DNA of 11,389 nucleotides from CAZESH01 sp964514665 (GCA_964514665.1 CAZESH010000125.1:1-11389); one strand, 5' to 3'. Positions 1 to 7,510 are shown, counted from the first letter of the stretch. The notes: generated by a model from the letters alone, not told the origin. Numbers and translations: made by a program.

Positions 1-14
1 CTTCATCGATTCAT

Positions 15-56
15 GAAAAAGAAGGCACCCTGTCAACCCTGTACCGGGAAGGTGCC
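15..56 (-). terminator. Probable terminator of the seven-gene operon
   Basis: Read on the minus strand, 20 bases after the stop of the aldo/keto reductase gene, a GGCACC arm (51-56) can pair with GGTGCC (24-29). Inside the loop a second short CCC/GGG pairing is possible. The hairpin is followed by TTCTTTTT (positions 22 down to 15). The outer stem is only 6 bp and the loop is long, so this is a moderate rho-independent terminator. Its place at the end of the operon supports the call. Confidence 0.5.
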
Positions 57-76
57 AAACGTCTGTACATCTGTCG

Positions 77-1078
77 TTATGCTTGGGGAACTTCGCTCGG
101 CGGAGCCATAAACGACGTGCCGTGCGGCGTAGTGATATGCTTGCTGAGAATGGCCTCGATCCGTTCCATGTCCGCCTGATCCAAATTCCATCCGCTGACG
201 CCGGCAATTTCGTCAAGCTGTTCCGGACGTCTTGCTCCCCATAGAGCGGCCGTGACGCCGGGCTGATCAAGCACCCATCTTACAGCAAGATGTGCAACAG
301 ATTTTCCTTTTTCTTGGGCCATCGCTTTTAACTCTTCGACTGCCGCCAAGTAATTTTTCAAATTTTCCGGATGGAATTTCGGATCGATTTCCTTGCGGAT
401 ATCCCCCTCCGGGAATTGGGCGTTTTCATCGAATTTTCCGGTCAGAAGTCCCCTGCAGAGGCTTCCGTAAGTCATCGCTCCGATATGGTTTTGCGCCGCA
501 AAAGGCAGCACCTCTTTCTCTGTTTCCCGCTCAAACAGATTGTAAGGCGGCTGGATGGAGTGCAGCGGAGCGTGTTTCATCCATTCCTGCATCTGAATGG
601 CGGAGAAATTGCTCACGCCGACAGCACGGATCTTGCCTTCCTGGTAAAGTGCTTTGAAAACTTCGGCCGATTCTTGAATCGGCACCTTGGGGTCAGGCCA
701 ATGCAGCTGATAAATGTCGATATGATCGGTCTTCAATCTTCTCAGGCTGTCTTCGATCTCCTTGCGGATGCTTTTTGCCGAGGCGTCTCTCCATACTTGG
801 CCCTTATCGTTCCATACTACCCCCGCTTTTGTGGCGAGTACCGCCTTTTCCCTTCTTTCCGGGGTATCCAGCGCTTTGGCGATAATCTCTTCGGCAAGTC
901 CGAAGCCGTATACGGCAGCAAGGTCGATCAGCGTAATCCCCATATCCAAAGCTTTATGCACAGCCGCAATGGCCTCTTTTTCGTTGGTGCCGCCCCACAG
1001 CCATCCTCCGATCGCCCATGTGCCCAGTCCGATTCTTGAAACCTTTATGTCTGCAGGAAATGCAGTGTATTCCAACAT
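77..1078 (-). CDS. yhdN: Aldo/keto reductase, YhdN-like (AKR11 type)
   Basis: Cytosolic (beta/alpha)8-barrel NADP(H)-dependent oxidoreductase of 333 residues, reducing aldehydes or ketones to alcohols. The catalytic tetrad is visible: D52 and Y57 (LID-x4-YG), K84 (ATKAG) and H126 (QLHWPDP). GVSNFS (154-159) and the cofactor-binding WGARRPEQL near 280 are also present. From memory the whole protein, including GTWAIGG, YGSLCRGLLTGK and the FMAPP tail, resembles Bacillus subtilis YhdN (general stress protein 69, AKR11B). The start is set at 1078 because AAAGGAG lies 6 bases upstream; an in-frame ATG 33 bases earlier has no comparable site. It is the last gene of the operon, 99 bases after the cupin gene, and may also have its own promoter at about 1100. 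One oddity is Leu53 where relatives usually have Thr (DTA). Its substrate here is unknown; oxidation or reduction of the imported carbohydrate is inferred from context. Confidence 0.9.
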   Translation of the reverse strand: MLEYTAFPADIKVSRIGLGTWAIGGWLWGGTNEKEAIAAVHKALDMGITLIDLAAVYGFGLAEEIIAKALDTPERREKAVLATKAGVVWNDKGQVWRDASAKSIRKEIEDSLRRLKTDHIDIYQLHWPDPKVPIQESAEVFKALYQEGKIRAVGVSNFSAIQMQEWMKHAPLHSIQPPYNLFERETEKEVLPFAAQNHIGAMTYGSLCRGLLTGKFDENAQFPEGDIRKEIDPKFHPENLKNYLAAVEELKAMAQEKGKSVAHLAVRWVLDQPGVTAALWGARRPEQLDEIAGVSGWNLDQADMERIEAILSKHITTPHGTSFMAPPSEVPQA

Positions 1079-1106
1079 CCTCAACTCCTTTTTCTCTTCT
1101 TTCACC

Positions 1107-1149
1107 ATCATAGCGGATCCTCGGGTGCCATTACCGTGACCCGCATCAT
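1107..1149 (-). promoter_or_regulatory. Candidate internal promoter with Crp-type site before the aldo/keto reductase
   Basis: The gap between cupin and aldo/keto reductase holds GTGACCCGCATCAT (1136-1149 on the plus strand), a GTGA-N6-TCAT site like the two stronger copies in the divergent control region (it shares the outer GTGAC and TCAT). On the minus strand a TATGAT -10 box lies at 1112-1107, which places the site centre at about -42.5 and the start of transcription near 1100, 22 bases before the ATG. No -35 is evident. The motif could occur by chance, so this is tentative. Confidence 0.35.
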
Positions 1150-1177
1150 GATTTCTGCAAAAAAGACGGATTATCCT

Positions 1178-1567
1178 TCATCGACTAGTATTTTCAATTT
1201 CTTCCGGTCGAATCCGGTCAACTTGTCCGTAAAAAAAGATGATGTCGACAAAGCCGCCTTCTGCAAACTCAAACACATGATATTCCATCTCCGGAAAATG
1301 AAGCGTCATGCCGGCTTCAAGATCAACTTTTGTTGATAGCTCTTCGAGCGATGGTCCGTATTTTACCCATGACTTTTCGGCCGCAAGCACATAGCAGATC
1401 TCTTCGGCATGGCGATGCGGCTCCATCGGGCCGCTTCTTGCCGAATAGTGCGCAAAACCCATTGTCATTTTTCCGCTGGTGACCGCGCTGTCTTTGCCTA
1501 CCGCTTTTTGAATGACCCGTCCGGGAAGCGGAATTTCCTGCAGCTGCTCTCTCTTTATCAAGTTCAT
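1178..1567 (-). CDS. Small single-domain cupin protein
   Basis: A 129-residue protein consisting of essentially one cupin beta-barrel. Cupin motif 1 is seen as G46-P-x3-HRH (H51, H53) with E55/E56, and motif 2 as FPEMEYHVFEF with H97. These are the usual ligands for a divalent metal, so a metal-binding isomerase, epimerase or dioxygenase-like function is possible. The start at 1567 is chosen because AAGGGGA lies about 9 bases upstream; the open frame runs 24 codons further without a better site. It begins 28 bases after the stop of the iron alcohol dehydrogenase gene, so the two are almost certainly co-transcribed. Small cupins of this kind often accompany sugar-catabolic operons, but I do not recognise a specific named family. 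Function in this pathway is unknown. Confidence 0.8.
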   Translation of the reverse strand: MNLIKREQLQEIPLPGRVIQKAVGKDSAVTSGKMTMGFAHYSARSGPMEPHRHAEEICYVLAAEKSWVKYGPSLEELSTKVDLEAGMTLHFPEMEYHVFEFAEGGFVDIIFFYGQVDRIRPEEIENTSR

Positions 1568-1595
1568 TTTTTGAATCCCCTTTTTCATATCTCGT

Positions 1596-2765
1596 TTATG
1601 GATGCAAGATTTGTCGGTATATCGCTTTTGCATTTTCAAATGAAACCGTCTTTGGATTGTTGTCCAAAAGACGGGTGACTTTCATCGCCGCCGCGGAAAG
1701 TCCATCCAAATCCGCCTCGCCGATTCCGTACTCCGCCAGATTCTGGGGAATGTTCAGCGCTTTCGTCCATGCAAAGATTTGCGCAATCACCTGCTCGGCC
1801 GCAACTTCGGCAGAGCTCGATTTTGGCATTCCGAGCGCTTCGGCAATTTGCGGCATGCGATGGATGATGCGGTCCATGTTGAACTTGCTGACATGAGGCA
1901 GGAGCATCGCATTGGCCACACCATGCGGAATATGGAATTTGCCGCCCAGCGGGTAAGCCAGCGCATGGACGGCTGCCGTTCCCGATGCGGTCAAGGCCAT
2001 TCCTCCATACATGGAACCAAGCAGCATGTCCTCCCTCGCTTCCAAGGAAGATCCATGTTCATAAGCCGTTACAATACTGCGTGAAATGAGCCGCATCGAC
2101 TCCAAAGCGAACATATCGCCAAATGGATTGGCCTTATTGGAAATATACGATTCGAACGCATGGGTGAAAGCATCCATTCCGGTTGCTGCTGTAATCGGCG
2201 AAGGCAGCGTCGTGGTTAAGGTTGGATCGATTACGGCCAAAGACGGCAGCAAATAATCGCTGACTACCGCCAGCTTTAATTCATCATCGGGAAAGGTAAC
2301 AATCGCGTTCGGCGTAACTTCCGATCCCGTTCCCGCGGTAGTGGGAATGAGGATTGTGGGAATACCCGGCGTTTCAACCAAACCGGTCCCGATCATTTCA
2401 CGCAAGCTCCTGCGGTTCGTTTTCAATACCGACAAGAGCTTGACAGCATCCAGCACGCTGCCGCCTCCGATTCCGACGAACAGATCATACTCCCCTTTGC
2501 CAAGTCTTACATTCCATTGCTCAAGATGCTCCGCCGTCGGCTCGTTTTCAATGCCTGTCATGATCTCGGAGGTAACCCCTTGCAGCTCAAGCTGTTTTTT
2601 CAATTGTTCGGCATACCCTTGTTTGACCATACTGCCTCCGCTGATGATCAATGCGGAACGAAACGATCCTAGCGCGGGCAGTTGATCGCTTAATTTGTGA
2701 AACGAATGTCTTCCTGCTACAATCCGCTTGGCGGAACGGAACAAGTACAATGCATCGGCTTGCAA
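1596..2765 (-). CDS. Iron-type (group III) alcohol dehydrogenase
   Basis: A 389-residue NAD(P)-dependent, metal-containing dehydrogenase of the Fe-ADH family (FucO/glycerol dehydrogenase relatives). The nucleotide-binding GGGSVLD is at 100-106 and TAGTGSE at 143-149. All four metal ligands are in place: D198 and H202 (GMDAFTH), H267 (AVHALAYPLG) and H281 (HIPHG). The likely start is TTG at 2765, 9 bases after a perfect AGGAGG (2780-2775). The frame extends six codons upstream to a GTG at 2783, but that GTG abuts the AGGAGG and would leave the site inside the gene. An ATG at 2770 between them is in another frame and gives only 17 codons. It lies third from the end of the operon, between the racemase-fold gene (97-base gap with a hairpin) and the cupin gene. 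It probably interconverts an alcohol and aldehyde or keto group of the imported substrate; the exact substrate cannot be read from sequence. Confidence 0.92.
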   Translation of the reverse strand: MQADALYLFRSAKRIVAGRHSFHKLSDQLPALGSFRSALIISGGSMVKQGYAEQLKKQLELQGVTSEIMTGIENEPTAEHLEQWNVRLGKGEYDLFVGIGGGSVLDAVKLLSVLKTNRRSLREMIGTGLVETPGIPTILIPTTAGTGSEVTPNAIVTFPDDELKLAVVSDYLLPSLAVIDPTLTTTLPSPITAATGMDAFTHAFESYISNKANPFGDMFALESMRLISRSIVTAYEHGSSLEAREDMLLGSMYGGMALTASGTAAVHALAYPLGGKFHIPHGVANAMLLPHVSKFNMDRIIHRMPQIAEALGMPKSSSAEVAAEQVIAQIFAWTKALNIPQNLAEYGIGEADLDGLSAAAMKVTRLLDNNPKTVSFENAKAIYRQILHP

Positions 2766-2802
2766 AACATGCCACCTCCTCACAAATCGCGGCAGGCCAA
2801 TA

Positions 2803-2827
2803 CGATCCGGAAAAAGCTTCCGGATCG
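2803..2827 (-). repeat. Intercistronic hairpin between racemase-fold and alcohol dehydrogenase genes
   Basis: Perfect 10-bp inverted repeat, CGATCCGGAA (2803-2812) and TTCCGGATCG (2818-2827), with a 5-base loop. No T-run follows on the minus strand, so it is not a standard terminator. An mRNA-stabilising or processing element, or a partial attenuator dividing the operon, fits better. Confidence 0.7.
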
Positions 2828-2862
2828 AATCGCATCAAGCTGCTATTTTTCTTAAAAGGCAA

Positions 2863-3525
2863 TTAGTTCAACATATCCAAAGCTTTTTTCAAGCTTTCCA
2901 CTCCGGACTTCGGACTCGAAAGCACGGGAATTTTGGTCTCGCCAAGCGCGGGAACCAAGCGGGCCATAGACACTTGCGCCAATACGATGACATCGACTTG
3001 TTCCATTAATTCGGTGATCGTGTTTTTCAAAATTTCGTCATGCTTTTCCCCTTTGCCTTCAAGCAGCGCCTGAAAAGCCCCTTCGGCAATCTTTTCGATC
3101 ACCTTGATTTCTTTGTTCTTTTCCGCTGCTTTTTTCTTTACCAGCCTGACAGTCGGTTCCAAGGTGGTTTTGACGGTAGCCAGCACGCCGATTGTGCTTC
3201 CAAGCTCACTGGCTTGATCTGCCATGGCTTCGTCGATCTTGATGATCGGTACACTGACCATGTCTTTGACGATATCGGTAGCTTCACCTACGGAGGAGCA
3301 TGCATTCAAGATCATGTCCGCCCCCATATCTTCGGCATTTTTCATGTAGCTGTAAATGCGCTGGGTCACTTCTTTGGTAAGATGGCCGGCCCCCATCACA
3401 TCGTTCAGCAAGCTGTCGTCCATCACGTTAATCATCCGCACGCCGGGCAATTGCTGCTTGAATTGGTCCTTTAACGGTTGGATCGTCACAGGTCCCGTAT
3501 GCACAACCACAATGGTTTTTTCCAT
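2863..3525 (-). CDS. Asp/Glu/hydantoin racemase-fold protein lacking the second catalytic Cys
   Basis: A 220-residue protein with the duplicated alpha/beta fold of the Asp/Glu/hydantoin racemase superfamily (Pfam PF01177 type). The first-lobe cysteine is in NACSSVGE (C76). In the second lobe, where racemases carry LGCTxM or similar, the sequence is VLAQVSMAR, with Gln184 at the cysteine position. A two-base, cysteine-pair racemase is therefore unlikely; an isomerase, decarboxylase or other one-cysteine activity is more plausible. The start at 3525 has AGGAGG 10 bases upstream. The gene follows the transporter ATPase gene by only 31 bases, so it belongs to the operon and probably acts on the imported substrate or its oxidation product. 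The family assignment is good; the reaction is unknown. Confidence 0.8.
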   Translation of the reverse strand: MEKTIVVVHTGPVTIQPLKDQFKQQLPGVRMINVMDDSLLNDVMGAGHLTKEVTQRIYSYMKNAEDMGADMILNACSSVGEATDIVKDMVSVPIIKIDEAMADQASELGSTIGVLATVKTTLEPTVRLVKKKAAEKNKEIKVIEKIAEGAFQALLEGKGEKHDEILKNTITELMEQVDVIVLAQVSMARLVPALGETKIPVLSSPKSGVESLKKALDMLN

Positions 3526-3556
3526 ATCCTTTGTTCCTCCTGTTTTTTTCTTTCTA

Positions 3557-5089
3557 TTATACAGAAACTGCTTTTTGTTGTCCGGTGGCTGCTTGAATAA
3601 TCCGTTCCTGATCGGCTTCGTCGCGGGAAAATTCTCCGGTAATCTTCCCTTCCCGCACTACAATAATACGATCGCTCATGGCAAGAACCTCCGGAAGCTC
3701 GGAAGAGATCATGATGATACCCATCCCCTGCTGGGCAAGCTTGGTCAAAAGCGCATGCACCTCGGCTTTCGCTCCGATATCAATGCCTCGCGTCGGCTCG
3801 TCGACAATCAGCACCTTCGGATTGCGGGCAACCCATTTGGCAACGACTACCTTCTGCTGGTTACCCCCGCTTAAATTGACTACCTCTTGTTCGGTCGAAG
3901 GTGTTTTGATTCCTAATGTTTCCACATATCGTTTCGTTTCTTTGGTTTCCATTTTGCGATTTACAAAATCGAATTTCGTGAATTTATCCAAATGGGTCAG
4001 GCTGAAATTTTCACGCACGGTCATATTCAATACCAAGCCCAATTGTTTGCGGTCTTCGGTGACAAAGCCGATTCCTTTCTCGATCGCATCACTGGGGACT
4101 TTAATACTGACCTTTTCTCCATCCAGAATAATTTCACCATGATGCGGATGCATGCCGAACAAAAGCTCCATGATTTCCGTTCTGCCGGCTCCGACAAGAC
4201 CGGAAAAACCGAGAATTTCTCCCTTATGGAGCTTAAAGTTGATATTATTGATGTAGGCTTTATACGCGTTGCGTTTGTTAGCTTGAGACAAGTTCTTGAC
4301 ATCAAGAACCACTTCATCTGTTGCATATGAATCCTGCTTGGAATAAATTTCGCTCAAATCGCGATCGACCATTTTCTTAACCAAAATTTCCGTAGTGGTT
4401 TCAGACGTCTTCATGGTCGCCACAGTTTCTCCGTCACGCAGAACCGCAATCCGATCGGAAATTTCAAAAATCTCTTCCAATCTGTGTGAAATGTAAACGA
4501 TCGCAATGTTTTGTTTTCTCAGCTCTTTGACAAGCTCCAGCAAGGTTCTCGTTTCCTGATGGCTCAAAGATGCGGAGGGTTCATCCATGACAATGACTTT
4601 GGAGTTGTAAGAAATCGCTTTGGCGATTTCAATCATTTGCTGCTGGCCGACACTCAGTTCACTTACCGATGTCGAGGGATCGATTTTCATGTTAAGGTCC
4701 TGCAGAATCTTTCTTGAATCGTCAAGCATCTTTTTGCGGTCAATAAAGCCCATAAATCCTTTCGGTTCCTTGGCCAAAAAAATGTTTTCCGCCACCGTCA
4801 GGTTTTGCGCCGTTGTCAGCTCCTGGTAAATGATGCTGATCCCCATATGTCTGGCATGGATCGGATCCTTGATCTGAACTTCTTCGCCGTTAACCAGAAT
4901 TTTTCCCAGCCCGTCCTGATCAGGCTGATAAACTCCGGTCAAAATTTTCATCAATGTACTTTTTCCGGCTCCGTTCTCCCCTGCCAGTGCAAGCACTTCA
5001 CCCGGAAAAATCTCCAAATTGACATCTTTCAAAGCCTTGACTCCGGGAAAAGTTTTGGTAATATTCAGCATTTGCAAAAATGGTTTCAC
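3557..5089 (-). CDS. Sugar ABC importer ATPase, RbsA/MglA/XylG type (two ABC domains)
   Basis: A 510-residue cytoplasmic ATPase that powers the importer formed with the neighbouring permease and binding protein. N-terminal domain: Walker A GENGAGKST (37-45), Q89, signature LSVGQQQ (145-151), Walker B VIVMDE (165-170), switch H202. C-terminal domain: degenerate Walker A GLVGAGRTE (297-305, no GKS/T), signature LSGGNQQ (406-412), Walker B VLIVDE (426-431). One intact and one degenerate nucleotide site, and a length near 500, are typical of the ribose/galactose/xylose class. Translation starts at GTG 5089, with AGGAGG 8 bases upstream. The gene is separated from the binding-protein gene by 94 bases holding two hairpins, which could keep ATPase levels below those of the binding protein. 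The transported sugar cannot be deduced. Confidence 0.95.
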   Translation of the reverse strand: MKPFLQMLNITKTFPGVKALKDVNLEIFPGEVLALAGENGAGKSTLMKILTGVYQPDQDGLGKILVNGEEVQIKDPIHARHMGISIIYQELTTAQNLTVAENIFLAKEPKGFMGFIDRKKMLDDSRKILQDLNMKIDPSTSVSELSVGQQQMIEIAKAISYNSKVIVMDEPSASLSHQETRTLLELVKELRKQNIAIVYISHRLEEIFEISDRIAVLRDGETVATMKTSETTTEILVKKMVDRDLSEIYSKQDSYATDEVVLDVKNLSQANKRNAYKAYINNINFKLHKGEILGFSGLVGAGRTEIMELLFGMHPHHGEIILDGEKVSIKVPSDAIEKGIGFVTEDRKQLGLVLNMTVRENFSLTHLDKFTKFDFVNRKMETKETKRYVETLGIKTPSTEQEVVNLSGGNQQKVVVAKWVARNPKVLIVDEPTRGIDIGAKAEVHALLTKLAQQGMGIIMISSELPEVLAMSDRIIVVREGKITGEFSRDEADQERIIQAATGQQKAVSV

Positions 5090-5097
5090 GAATAACC

Positions 5098-5131
5098 CCT
5101 CCTAACGGAGTACTTTGGAGTATTAAAGTAC
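5098..5131 (-). promoter_or_regulatory. Hairpin next to the ribosome binding site of the ATPase gene
   Basis: On the mRNA, GTACTTT and AAAGTAC (5131-5125 and 5116-5110) form a 7-bp stem with an 8-base loop. Just after it, CTCC can pair with GGAG of the AGGAGG ribosome binding site across a GTTA loop. This could lower or tune translation of the ATPase. It is a structural prediction by eye only. Confidence 0.4.
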
Positions 5132-5155
5132 GGGTAAGCGAAATTCGCTTACCCG
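5131..5155 (-). repeat. Intercistronic 12-bp inverted repeat after the binding-protein gene
   Basis: CGGGTAAGCGAA (5131-5142) and TTCGCTTACCCG (5144-5155) are perfect complements around a single centre base, 28 bases past the stop of the binding-protein gene. No T-run follows. Stable hairpins at this place in ABC operons commonly protect the upstream binding-protein message and attenuate the downstream ATPase; that role is inferred here. Confidence 0.75.
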
Positions 5156-5183
5156 AACAAATCTGTCATGGGATTGACTTAGC

Positions 5184-6218
5184 TTACTTCGTGTAAGATT
5201 CAAGATTGTCTTTGTTTACGACTGTTACGCCCGTGTCGATATCTTTTGCGGGTACGGCTTCTTCACCTTTGATTTGAGCAACGAGGTGTTCTACGGCCAA
5301 GCGACCCATCGTTACCGGACGCTGTACCATAATGCCGTCGATAAATCCTTCTTTTACACCTTTGATCGTATCCGCAAGATCGTCAAACGCGAACACTTTT
5401 ACATTGCCCTTCAAGTTGGAAAATTCTTTCTCTGCCATAACTTTGGCAACACCAGGTCCGCCAACCTGACTGACACCGAAAATGCCTTTCAGATTCGGAT
5501 GAGCGCGGAACATTCCTTCTGTTACGGAAACCGCTTTTGCCAGATCATCCTCGGTTCCTTGCGTATCGACAATTTTGATGTCCGGATATTTTTCCAGCGC
5601 TTTTTTGATACCGTCGATGCGTTGGTTCAAGTTCAAGGCTCCCAGCTGACCGGTTACAATTGCGACTTCACCTTTTCCGCCAATTGCTTTGGCCATCGTT
5701 TCGCCCATCGTTTCACCGGCTGCTTCGTTGATTGTGCCGATGTACATCGTTCTGCCGCTGTTAGGAGAATCTGAATCGTAAGTCAGTACTTTAATTCCGG
5801 CGTCCATTGCTCTTTTGATAACTTGTTCTACCGATTTCGGCTCATTGATGGAAATGCCGATTCCGTCAACATGCTTGGCAATCAGATCCTCAATCAGCTT
5901 GACTTGAGTAGAGCCTTGCGTATTTTGCGGAACTACCCACTGGTACTTCACGCCCAGCTTGTCTGCAGCTTCTTTGCCGCCCGTGTTGCAGTCGTCAAAG
6001 AAAGGAACGGCAACCTTCGGGATCAAAACAACGTTAATGTCTTTATTGTCCTTGGCTTGTTCAGTAGCGGCAGGCGTATTCTCGGCCGGTTGGGCGCTTT
6101 GTGCAGGGGCCGGGGTATTGTCGGCCGCGTTGTTGTTTTTGGCAGTTCCGCAGCCGCCAAGCAGCGCGAAAGGCATAGTCAAAAGCAAAGCAAATACGAT
6201 TGTTCTAAACTTGTTCAT
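5184..6218 (-). CDS. Sugar-binding lipoprotein of ABC importer (RbsB-like, periplasmic-binding-protein-like I)
   Basis: A 344-residue extracytoplasmic binding protein. Residues 1-22 form a lipoprotein signal peptide (basic MNKFR, hydrophobic stretch, lipobox LGGC) with C23 as the lipidated residue. Residues 24-60 are an Asn/Ala/Pro/Gln-rich linker and the rest is a two-lobe sugar-binding fold. The lobe features DGIGISINEPKSV, LTYDSDSPN (a carbohydrate-contact region in this family), YIGTINEAAGE and VFAFDD are visible. The start at 6218 has AGGGGAG about 9 bases upstream. It follows the permease gene by 104 bases and precedes the ATPase gene. It captures the substrate at the outer face of the membrane and delivers it to the permease. 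The ligand is unknown; ribose, other aldoses, polyols or related compounds are all possible. Confidence 0.94.
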   Translation of the reverse strand: MNKFRTIVFALLLTMPFALLGGCGTAKNNNAADNTPAPAQSAQPAENTPAATEQAKDNKDINVVLIPKVAVPFFDDCNTGGKEAADKLGVKYQWVVPQNTQGSTQVKLIEDLIAKHVDGIGISINEPKSVEQVIKRAMDAGIKVLTYDSDSPNSGRTMYIGTINEAAGETMGETMAKAIGGKGEVAIVTGQLGALNLNQRIDGIKKALEKYPDIKIVDTQGTEDDLAKAVSVTEGMFRAHPNLKGIFGVSQVGGPGVAKVMAEKEFSNLKGNVKVFAFDDLADTIKGVKEGFIDGIMVQRPVTMGRLAVEHLVAQIKGEEAVPAKDIDTGVTVVNKDNLESYTK

Positions 6219-6322
6219 TTTTCTTAACTCCCCTTTTTTTGAAAATTAGTTTGCTCGTTTTCTCACATTGCTAAACGGTTTTTCGCTTTCATGCGACACG
6301 TAACGACCACTTTAGAACTTTT

Positions 6323-7318
6323 TCACCCCTTTCTTTTCGAGCGCCACATATCAATGCTGACCGCAATGAGGATGACGAGCCCCGTAATCGCTTGCTGAGC
6401 ATAAGTATTGATATTGAGTAAGACGATGCCATTAGAGATGACTCCGATGAGTGCGGCTCCAATAATGGCACCGACAATACTGCCGTAACCTCCTGAAAGA
6501 CTGGCTCCGCCTATCGCTGACGCCGCGATGACATCCAATTCTGCGCCGAAGCCCGAAGCCGGTTCTGCAGAACTCAATCTGGCGAAGAGAATAATACCCG
6601 CCACGGCCGATATGCTGCCGGAAAGAACATAGACAAGAATCTTGGTCATATCGGTTTTTACGCCGCTTAACTTGGAAGCGATTTCATTTCCGCCGATTGC
6701 ATAAACGTGTCGTCCGAAACGCGTTCGGCTCATAATAATCGTGAAAATAACCATAAGAATCAGCATGGCAATAACAGGAAGCGGCACAAACCCCAAGTAA
6801 CCTTGTCCGATAAACGAATAGCCGGCCGGAACATCGGGTGTAACCGGAAATCCCTTGGTAATGATATAAATCAAGCCCCGCCCGATACTTAGCGTACCTA
6901 ATGTAGCAATAAAAGGAGGGAGGTTGACTTTTGTAATCAACAATCCGTTTACCAATCCTGAAACGATACCTACAAGCAAACCTACCGTTATGGCTACAAT
7001 GGTGGGATACCCATTTTGAAAAGACAATGCCGTCATAAGAGCCGATAATCCCATGACCGATCCGACGGAAAGGTCGATTCCTCCGGTGATGATTACCATG
7101 GTCATTCCGATGGCCATAATCGCCGTTATCGATACGGATCTCGTTACGCCCATGATATTATTCATTGTTAAAAAGTAAGGCGAGAACAGGCTGATGAATA
7201 AACCAACGATAATGAGAACCGTTAAAATGTTCATCTCCCTGTATTTGAAAATCGCCTTTAGCGGATTCATACTATTTTCTTGATTTTCTTCTGATTCCGC
7301 TTGTGATACAGCGCTCAT
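6323..7318 (-). CDS. Sugar ABC importer permease, RbsC type
   Basis: A 331-residue polytopic membrane protein (about 8-10 hydrophobic segments) of the branched RbsC/XylH/AraH permease family. Family landmarks are GMTMVIITGGIDLSVGS (71-87), LPPFIATLGTLSIGRG, the cytoplasmic loop GGNEIASKLSGV that contacts the ATPase, and a conserved ASAIGGASLSGGYGS segment. A hydrophilic, Glu-rich N-terminus of about 30 residues precedes the first helix. The start at 7318 has a GGGGGGA site 6 bases upstream. It is the first gene of the operon, so the order permease, binding protein, ATPase differs from the common ATPase-permease-binding-protein order of rbs operons. It forms the membrane channel, probably as a dimer. 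Its leader is about 50 bases from the predicted start of transcription at 7370. Confidence 0.95.
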   Translation of the reverse strand: MSAVSQAESEENQENSMNPLKAIFKYREMNILTVLIIVGLFISLFSPYFLTMNNIMGVTRSVSITAIMAIGMTMVIITGGIDLSVGSVMGLSALMTALSFQNGYPTIVAITVGLLVGIVSGLVNGLLITKVNLPPFIATLGTLSIGRGLIYIITKGFPVTPDVPAGYSFIGQGYLGFVPLPVIAMLILMVIFTIIMSRTRFGRHVYAIGGNEIASKLSGVKTDMTKILVYVLSGSISAVAGIILFARLSSAEPASGFGAELDVIAASAIGGASLSGGYGSIVGAIIGAALIGVISNGIVLLNINTYAQQAITGLVILIAVSIDMWRSKRKG

Positions 7319-7369
7319 GGAAATCCCCCCGTAAATTGTAGAATATTTTGTTATTTATTTTGCAACGGA

Positions 7370-7388
7370 TAGCCCAATTATATGCGCG
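7370..7388 (-). promoter_or_regulatory. Promoter of the transporter/catabolic operon
   Basis: On the minus strand a perfect TATAAT -10 box lies at 7382-7377, predicting transcription start near 7370. At 16-17 bases upstream there is only TGTTTT or CTGTTT, a poor -35. The Crp-type site at 7405-7418 is centred exactly at -41.5 and covers the -35 position, so the promoter looks activator-dependent. Confidence 0.7.
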
Positions 7389-7404
7389 AAGCTGTTATAA
7401 AACA

Positions 7405-7418
7405 GTGACGCAAGTCAT
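7405..7418. promoter_or_regulatory. Crp/Fnr-type operator, copy 1 (controls the minus-strand operon)
   Basis: GTGACGCAAGTCAT, a GTGA-N6-TCAT imperfect palindrome. It differs at one base of 14 from copy 2 read on the other strand. Its centre at 7411.5 is -41.5 relative to the TATAAT of the operon promoter, the standard Class II activator position. Confidence 0.65.
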
Positions 7419-7477
7419 AAATTTTATATTTTTTTTGTAAAGCGGGAATACTGAAATTACCAAAAACCTAAAAAAAC

Positions 7478-7491
7478 ATGACGTGCGTCAC
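7478..7491. promoter_or_regulatory. Crp/Fnr-type operator, copy 2 (controls the plus-strand SDR gene)
   Basis: On the minus strand it reads GTGACGCACGTCAT; with one more base it is TGTGA-N6-TCATG, close to the classical Crp consensus TGTGA-N6-TCACA. Its centre at 7484.5 is -41.5 relative to the TATATT box at 7514-7519. It lies 73 bp (about seven helical turns) from copy 1. Confidence 0.65.
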
Positions 7492-7510
7492 ATTTTTTCA
7501 GGGCCAAAAT

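Noticed and set aside
1..180. Plus-strand open frame from the left edge, ending in TGA at 178-180
   Set aside because: It runs through the terminator hairpin and into the 3' end of the aldo/keto reductase gene on the other strand, and resembles no family I know.
371..1039. 222-codon plus-strand open frame inside the aldo/keto reductase gene
   Set aside because: It is antisense to a gene with a full catalytic tetrad, has no ribosome binding site and no recognisable domain; a frame shadow.
7319..7470. Catabolite-responsive element (cre) for CcpA in the divergent region
   Set aside because: TGCAACGGATAGCC and TGTAAAGCGGGAAT were compared with the cre consensus; both miss the central CG or its spacing.
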